55,022 bases of DNA, taken from NCBI GenBank assembly GCA_946183985.1, contig CAMHDT010000002.1:1-55022 (forward strand), read 5' to 3'. Within the stretch, counting starts at the first letter, position 1. Every line of letters starts with the position of its first letter. This DNA comes from an uncultured Prevotella sp. GTDB taxonomy: Bacteria > Bacteroidota > Bacteroidia > Bacteroidales > Bacteroidaceae. Below the pieces are notes generated by a model. It worked only from the letters and a program-made list of their open reading frames with translations. It made no database searches and was not told the origin of the DNA. Shown here piece by piece: positions 52,436 to 55,022 of this stretch. The translations under genes and the position numbers were made by a program.

Positions 52436-52491
52436 TCTTCCGAACGAAAGTACCTAAGACCGCAGGTCAAAGGTACGAATAAGTGAGAGAA
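52436..52491 (-). promoter_or_regulatory. Palindrome/tandem-promoter module (copy 3)
   Basis: Minus strand: a second copy of the promoter block (52489-52468), whose -7 box opens a 25-bp palindrome at 52475-52451 (arms TACCTTTGACC and GGTCTTAGGTA around TGC). ACTTTCGTTCGGAAGAAAAA follows. The layout matches copies 1 and 2. Confidence 0.78.
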
Positions 52492-53217
52492 TCAGAACTT
52501 ATAGGTATATCCTATGCCTATGATATGGCGGTTGCCCTCTTCATCAGTATTGTCATACTCATGCTGATAGAGGTATTTCACATCCAACCAATGCTGTTTA
52601 TTGAGGCGGACCTCCGTACCAGCCGCATAACGCACCTTATCCACCCCGTGGGCTACGTAGGTCTCAGCACTGACATAGGGGCGCCACATCTTGCTAACCT
52701 TATATTTTAACTGCAGACGGTTGCGCCACACGTTCTTTGCCTTGCAGGCATAGACATGCTCGTCGGCCTCATCGCCTGTTGCCACATAATAGCGTGTGGC
52801 CGTTGCCTCGGGCCGGAAAGTATACTGCCAGCGCTCGCGCAGCGACACACTCAGGTCGCCGAAAGACTGCGATGCTGCGAGCGACACATTGACACGATGG
52901 CGCACGCCCCAGAAGTCAGCATATTTCGTGCCTTTATTATTCAACTTGTAGCGATGATCATCAATGAGCGTGTAGCCTGCCGACGCTTTCAGCCAGTCGG
53001 TAATCTTATAACTGGCCTCGGCACCCACACTCCAACGGTCCCATTCGCCGGCATCGTCGCGCAGACGCAACTCCGCCCCCGCTCCTACCGACCATCGGCT
53101 GTCGATTTTCTTCTCTACGTTCACTTCACTCCAGACGCCGAAATCGTCGTCCTGAGCCATGGCTGGCGTAGCCGTCAATGCAGCCGCCGCCAGCAAAACA
53201 ATCAGATTTCTCTCCAT
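52492..53217 (-). CDS. DUF2490-family outer-membrane protein
   Basis: 241 residues with a signal peptide (MERNLIVLLAAAALTATPAMA). The mature part is almost all beta strands: DFGVWSEVNVEKKIDSRWSVGAGAELRLRDD, later LSVSLRERWQYTFRPEA and a final IIGIGYTYKF, as in DUF2490 barrels. It overlaps the DUF4956 gene by 16 bases and so belongs to the VTC operon. Function unknown; the pairing suggests an envelope part of that system. Confidence 0.85.
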   Translation of the reverse strand: MERNLIVLLAAAALTATPAMAQDDDFGVWSEVNVEKKIDSRWSVGAGAELRLRDDAGEWDRWSVGAEASYKITDWLKASAGYTLIDDHRYKLNNKGTKYADFWGVRHRVNVSLAASQSFGDLSVSLRERWQYTFRPEATATRYYVATGDEADEHVYACKAKNVWRNRLQLKYKVSKMWRPYVSAETYVAHGVDKVRYAAGTEVRLNKQHWLDVKYLYQHEYDNTDEEGNRHIIGIGYTYKF

Positions 53218-53882
53218 TGCGATTTTCTTACTTTGAATTGTCCGTCTACTTCGTTTATACCTTCGCCATCGTAGGTGATGCGCAGCACCACCGAGTCTTT
53301 CAGAAAGTCAATGCCGCCCACATCCACCTTCGTTATTTTCAGACCGGTGCGCTGCTCCAGGTCGGCTATCAGTTCCTTCCTGTTTTCCGGTTTCACCATC
53401 TCCGGCCGGTCATACTGTATGAGTTTGGTGCTTTGCACCTTGAGTTTGATTTCGCAAAGCAGGATGGCCACCATCACCACAATGTCGATAACCACCAGTT
53501 TCAGCAGTTCTCCGCCTATGTCGGAAACCGTAAGCCCAGCCACATCGACCATGGCGTGCACCACCGAGAGGCATACGATGATGAACAAGTAGGTCATTTC
53601 GCGCACAGGCATCGTATCGGTGCGATAGCGCATGATGGAGAAGATGCCGAAGAGTCCAAGACCAACGCCCATCGTCGCCTTGCCGCGATCCATGCCCATC
53701 ATGAAGTACACGAGGAAGAAAATGGCCACGGTGATGAGCATGAAAGTAAAGAAGAAATCACGACGACGACTCTTCTTGTAATAGAGTTTGTCAATGATAA
53801 TCCAATTAACCAAAGCACAGAGGGCAAAACGCACAAGAGCATTGCCGAAATCGCTCTCAAACAAACTTAATAACACATCCAT
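53202..53882 (-). CDS. DUF4956-family membrane protein
   Basis: 226 residues with four or so membrane helices in the first 150 (VRFALCALVNWIIIDKLYY, FTFMLITVAIFFLVYFMMGM, YLFIIVCLSVVHAMVDVAG, LVVIDIVVMVAILLCEI) and a soluble C-terminal domain of about 75 residues. GLGLFGIFSIMRYRTDTMPVREMTYLF is the conserved DUF4956 core. The family is frequently encoded next to VTC-domain polymerases, as here (21 bases apart), and is thought to be their membrane partner. Role not established. Confidence 0.88.
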   Translation of the reverse strand: MDVLLSLFESDFGNALVRFALCALVNWIIIDKLYYKKSRRRDFFFTFMLITVAIFFLVYFMMGMDRGKATMGVGLGLFGIFSIMRYRTDTMPVREMTYLFIIVCLSVVHAMVDVAGLTVSDIGGELLKLVVIDIVVMVAILLCEIKLKVQSTKLIQYDRPEMVKPENRKELIADLEQRTGLKITKVDVGGIDFLKDSVVLRITYDGEGINEVDGQFKVRKSQWREI

Positions 53883-53903
53883 ATCTATCTGTATTTCAAT
53901 ATA

Positions 53904-54665
53904 TTAATCAACAATATTCATTTGTCTGTTCAGTATCATCTCCACATCCCTCAACTTCACTTTAAAGCGATTGACAGGCAAATCGCCATTGGTCATAGCG
54001 GCTCCCATGCAGTATTTGCTGAAGCCGTGAGGCATGATGCGCAGTTGCCGCAGCATGTTGAGCACGGGAGAAAACACGAGACCGTCGCGTTTCAACTCGA
54101 TGATGACCAGCGAGTCCAGTTGCCGCTGCCGCCCGGTCAGCATATTATTGAACTGGAGGGCCGTATCGATGGTGAGCCGTTCGGTCTTTGCCTTGTTCAC
54201 CAGCGTCACCCTACGAAAATAATTGTGCATGTGAGGCACCAGCGAATCCACATCGAAGCGCAAGTGACGGGCAAGGAAGTCGCGCTTCTCAGCATCAGAC
54301 AGGTTCATATCGGCCACCTCCATACGTTTTTTCTTTGTGCGGCCATGATTATTCTTGGTTTTCACCTCCATGAACTGCAGATGACTGCTCACATAAGTAC
54401 GGAAACGGATCTTCTGTCTGTTCACATGCCCATGCTGGTGCTCGTTATACATGGCAAAGTCGCGTGTGTCATAATAAGTGGTATCATAGAGCATGTTGCG
54501 CTCGCCATCAATGTCCTGAATGAAATAGTCGCCCCTTGCCATCTGCAACAGTCTGCGCAGCATGGGCATAGTGGTCACGAACTTGGTGTCGGTGCGGTTC
54601 ATCAGTTTGACACCGCTCATCTCCGCCAGCGTGATGGGTTCAAATGCTTCGAGTAACTTTTCCAT
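53904..54665 (-). CDS. VTC-domain polyphosphate polymerase
   Basis: 253 residues consisting of one VTC domain, a triphosphate-tunnel fold. Characteristic charged strands are visible: LMNRTDTKFVTT, the YDTTYYDTRDFAMYNEHQ segment, RQKIRFRTYVSS, FMEVKTKNNHGRTKKKRME and VIIELKRDG. Basic residues and the EVK/ELK glutamates line the tunnel in the family. Relatives make inorganic polyphosphate from ATP on the cytoplasmic face. It has its own promoter and heads a three-gene unit with DUF4956 and DUF2490. Confidence 0.88.
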   Translation of the reverse strand: MEKLLEAFEPITLAEMSGVKLMNRTDTKFVTTMPMLRRLLQMARGDYFIQDIDGERNMLYDTTYYDTRDFAMYNEHQHGHVNRQKIRFRTYVSSHLQFMEVKTKNNHGRTKKKRMEVADMNLSDAEKRDFLARHLRFDVDSLVPHMHNYFRRVTLVNKAKTERLTIDTALQFNNMLTGRQRQLDSLVIIELKRDGLVFSPVLNMLRQLRIMPHGFSKYCMGAAMTNGDLPVNRFKVKLRDVEMILNRQMNIVD

Positions 54666-54686
54666 TTCAGGTTCTTAATTCACCCG

Positions 54687-54694
54687 CAAAGTTA
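54687..54694 (-). promoter_or_regulatory. -7 promoter element (TAACTTTG) of the VTC operon
   Basis: The minus strand reads TAACTTTG 21 bases before the ATG at 54665. Confidence 0.6.
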
Positions 54695-54771
54695 CATATT
54701 TCTTTCTATTGCGACAAATAATTTAAGCAAAAACGGCATTTCTGTCAGTAAAACGCCACTCAGACAAAACA

Positions 54772-54836
54772 GGGTCTACTGCCGGTAGACCGTGAGTCTA
54801 CACCGAGTAGACCGTGGGTCTACCGGCAGTAGACCC
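54772..54836. repeat. Palindromic 22-bp array on an exact 11-bp lattice (array 5)
   Basis: GTCTAC at 54774, 54796 and 54818 alternates with its complement GTAGAC at 54785, 54807 and 54829. Every step is 11 bases and every spacer 5. The outer 19 bases (54772-54790 and 54818-54836) are a perfect inverted repeat, so the whole block can fold into one long hairpin. Confidence 0.95.
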
Positions 54837-54929
54837 GATTTGAGCACCAACAAAGATACGGAAACTGTTAAAGGATGTTATTCACGGAAAGTTTCCATTG
54901 AATTATTTCGCAATTCAGAAAAAAGTTTA

Positions 54930-54937
54930 TACCTTTG
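54930..54937 (+). promoter_or_regulatory. -7 promoter element (TACCTTTG) of tRNA-Asp
   Basis: TACCTTTG lies 33 bases before the mature tRNA 5' end. Confidence 0.6.
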
Positions 54938-54969
54938 CACCCGCAAACAGAAAAGGAGACCAATTGCCT

Positions 54970-55022
54970 GGTGCGTTAGTTCAGTAGGTTAGAATGCCAG
55001 CCTGTCACGCTGGAGGTCACGA
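54970..55022 (+). tRNA. tRNA-Asp (GTC), 3' part missing
   Basis: The sequence begins GGTGCGT (acceptor strand), continues with a D arm (GTTCAGTAGGTTAGAAT) and has a perfect anticodon stem CCAGC/GCTGG around CTGTCAC, with anticodon GTC at 55004-55006. The window ends in the variable/T-arm region. It has its own promoter. Confidence 0.93.

Larger units (their letters stand above)
54666..54969. other. Divergent intergenic region between the VTC gene and tRNA-Asp
   Basis: It contains the VTC promoter (-7 box TAACTTTG, minus strand, 54687-54694), the palindromic 22-bp array at 54772-54836 and the tRNA promoter (54930-54937). No ORF is supported. Confidence 0.65.

Overview
The window looks like a chromosomal segment of a Bacteroidales bacterium, most likely a Prevotellaceae member of moderate GC (inference). 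The direct evidence is the Bacteroidota-type -7 element TAnnTTTG found just upstream of many starts on both strands, together with typical family content: an HU-HIG protein, a short primary sigma factor, DUF5686, DUF3078, DUF4956 and DUF2490 proteins, a GH43 enzyme and a hybrid-two-component-like regulator. There are 38 recognisable protein genes or gene remnants and one truncated tRNA-Asp.

Layout. 1-4260 looks like the remains of an integrated mobile element: a truncated minus-strand gene, an unknown gene, a P4/D5-type helicase and a CHC2 primase, closed by a strong hairpin. 4462-5125 holds a small MNT-type nucleotidyltransferase with a broken downstream ORF, then a 22-bp repeat array. 5326-6967 has an HU-HIG DNA-binding protein and rpoD. 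7244-15191 is a co-directional run of a DUF5686 outer-membrane protein and an AddA/AddB-like helicase-nuclease pair. 15262-18029 (minus) pairs an ATP-grasp-like protein with a GH43 glycosidase. 18154-21716 has the pyrophosphate-driven ion pump hppA and a DUF4143-type ATPase. 21734-31632 has a DUF3078 protein divergent from yidC, followed by DUF1846, an S9 peptidase, an MFS carrier and a patatin. 31848-39373 has a small outer-membrane barrel (minus) and then a tight four-gene unit: kdsA, kdsD, a degenerate hybrid-two-component protein and a cardiolipin-synthase-like phospholipase D. 39449-42602 (minus) is a substrate-binding lipoprotein plus a TPR protein. 43025-47543 is radA, a PfkB kinase and tex. 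47691-52359 (minus) is a LacI regulator, uxaA, an NhaC antiporter and an unknown gene. 52492-54665 (minus) is a VTC-domain polyphosphate polymerase, DUF4956 and DUF2490. The window ends inside tRNA-Asp.

Three things are not explained by ordinary annotation. (1) Five intergenic arrays share a repeat period of about 22 bp although their sequences mostly differ. In two of them alternating inverted hexamers sit on an exact 11-bp lattice. (2) Three genes (7244, 42602 minus, 52359 minus) are preceded by the same module: a -7 box inside a 25-26-bp palindrome, then a spacer, then a second -7 box. (3) The regulator at 34329-38087 keeps a sensor propeller, a membrane segment and an AraC output domain, but has lost the kinase ATPase domain, the phospho-histidine and the receiver phospho-aspartate. 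It sits inside a KDO/cardiolipin envelope operon rather than beside a polysaccharide-utilisation locus.
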